Shown: positions 62,501 to 64,000 of the stretch, piece after piece
How positions within the stretch are numbered: position 1 is the first letter of the stretch
Layout of the letters: each line of letters starts with the position of its first letter
Assembly (NCBI GenBank): GCA_017163975.1
Contig: JAFFSR010000237.1
Coordinates: 3,100,001 to 3,164,000 of the forward strand
Length of the DNA stretch: 64,000 bases
Direction of reading: 5' to 3'
Origin: Anastatus disparis
Lineage: Eukaryota; Arthropoda; Insecta; Hymenoptera; Eupelmidae
Position numbers and translations under genes: made by a program
The notes under the pieces: model-generated
The model's input: only the letters and a program-made list of their open reading frames with translations
Told to the model about the DNA's origin: nothing
The model's database searches: none

Positions 62501-64000
62501 ATGATTGTATATTTTTTAAGAGTCCCCGATTTATTCATTCTAATATTTAATACTATAAATTATATTTTTAGTAAAATATACTCAAGTTTTAAAAACAAAC
62601 AATAATTAAATTAAAAAAAAATTAACGATCATAAAATGCCTAATTTAAAATAATTAAAAATTTTAAATTGATAAAAATTAAATATTTTCTGCGTAAAACA
62701 GTTTTTAAAAGTATATTATCATTAGACCAAAGTAAATTATTTATTTTAAAAAAAAATTGACCTTAACGGGCAAAGAAAGTCACTTAAACATTTAGTTTAA
62801 GTTCCTAAAAAAATATAATGTAATAATTTTTGGCTTATATAACGTTTGTGAATATTATTGTTTACTAATCTTACTTCTCAGTATCTTTAAAGATCGATGA
62901 GATACATGATCAAAATATTTTTATAATAGCTTATCATCCGTGCAAAAATCATAAGAAAATATCACTACTTCAAAATAATCTTTATAATGTAACAATAACA
63001 TTTTTATTATTCGCACGATAAAAACTTTTTTTCTTTGATACAAAATTTCGTACGATATAAAAATATACGATAGTAGCGTCTCTTGAATATTTTAAACAAA
63101 AACTATAAACTGTAATAAAAACCATTTTAATCGATTCCAGTTTGTTGTAATGTCTTTTTTTTCAAATAATAATTATTTTTGACTGAAATTCAGTTTTTTT
63201 CTCTCTATAGTTAGCTTAATGATATTAATAAAAACCGTTATTAGAAAAATAAAACGAAAAAAGTCATTATTTTGATAGAGATCTTTCTAAGATATTTATA
63301 TACGTATACAATGTTCTTTTTATATGTGTGTTTCAAGGCCATCGCTATGCGTGAACGTATATTTTTGCCTTCGAAAAAAAGGGAAATAAAATGAATTATA
63401 GTTTTTGTTTAATTATTCTTGTTACTCGAACTGAATAACTTTATATTTTAAGTTTTTCCCGTGCTTATCATTTTTTTAATGTCTTGCAGAAAAAAAATTT
63501 AATTTATGCCCAAAATTAAACGTAGACAAAATATTTTTGACGAGAAACCAGTTATTTTTTTTTTTTTTTTTGGGAGAATTAAATTGTACGAAAACATTTT
63601 TAATTTTATGCATACAGATTTGATTTTATTCGCAAGGTGAAAAATTGATATTGTAAAAGAAAAAAATATTACTACTTTTGACTAAAAATTTAAACTTCGT
63701 CGTGCATTATTTATTGCAGTAAAAAAATATTATCAAAACAATTAATTTAAATTATTTAATGCGCAGGCTACTAAGTTACTTCGTTGTGTAAATTATATAA
63801 GTTTAAAGTTATAAGTAAATAGAATGTAAACAACGTTGTCTCTTGCCAAGTGCTTTTCAAGTGCATATCTTCGTGAGATAAAGACTTTAGTTGATTGAAT
63901 AAATATTCATTATGTAATAAAAAAAATTATGTCCGTCTCGAGACACCCAACAGAAGTGTTAACATAAATTATTTTAGGTTGAAGGTATTTTAAATTTTGA
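59520..64000. other. Upstream of the first Met-like exon found; no exon recognised
   Basis: Probably intron, or intron plus 5' sequence, of the Met-like gene. A GC-balanced patch at about 60180-60370 and another at about 61480-61680 stand out from AT-rich DNA, but neither gives a supported open frame. A T-run of 17 lies near 63555. Confidence 0.3.

Noticed and set aside
1..64000. CRISPR arrays, operons, prophage or endogenous viral genes
   Set aside because: No direct-repeat/spacer arrays, no closely packed intronless genes and no recognisable viral proteins were seen.

Overview
This is an AT-rich eukaryotic nuclear window. The genes are split by many introns with GT-AG borders, and most introns are AT-rich. 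The proteins are insect-like: a neuronal-type tryptophan hydroxylase, an APLIP1/JIP1 scaffold and a Methoprene-tolerant-type bHLH-PAS protein. The composition and the Met C-terminus suggest a hymenopteran, possibly a parasitoid wasp. That taxonomic call is inference.

Layout. (1) 231-2129, minus: the first two coding exons of a small secreted six-cysteine protein that runs off the left edge. (2) 5741-7554, minus: a complete six-exon SAPCD2-like gene, about 450 aa. (3) 9636-16949, minus: a complete eleven-exon tryptophan hydroxylase, 565 aa, with all three iron ligands present. (4) 19.9-27.6 kb: a repeat island. It holds a tRNA-derived SINE, a 3.4-kb DNA transposon with a tnp2-like transposase broken by frameshifts, an enoyl-CoA hydratase pseudogene, an isolated exon-like segment, and a large inverted repeat whose two arms share a SINE; only one arm carries a TTAA-flanked insertion. 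(5) 28229-41218, plus: a complete eight-exon APLIP1/JIP1 gene, 505 aa, with SH3 and PTB domains and a C-terminal kinesin-light-chain-type tail. (6) 46622-59519, minus: twelve exons of a Met-like bHLH-PAS receptor; its 5' end was not found in the window.

Aplip1 and Met are convergent, with about 5.4 kb between their stop codons. SAPCD2, Trh and Met share the minus strand. There is no operon-like arrangement. The unrelated functions (polarity/spindle adaptor, serotonin synthesis, JNK/kinesin scaffold, juvenile-hormone receptor) are neighbours only.

The non-coding DNA is the most distinctive part. It has eight near-full copies and one 3' fragment of a tRNA-Met-like SINE, and at least seven short non-autonomous inverted-repeat elements from several families. 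One of these is an almost perfect 787-bp palindrome with TA flanks, and two have TTAA flanks. No CRISPR, prokaryotic or viral gene was seen. All exon joins were made by hand from splice signals, reading phase and remembered family sequence; no alignment or transcript was available.
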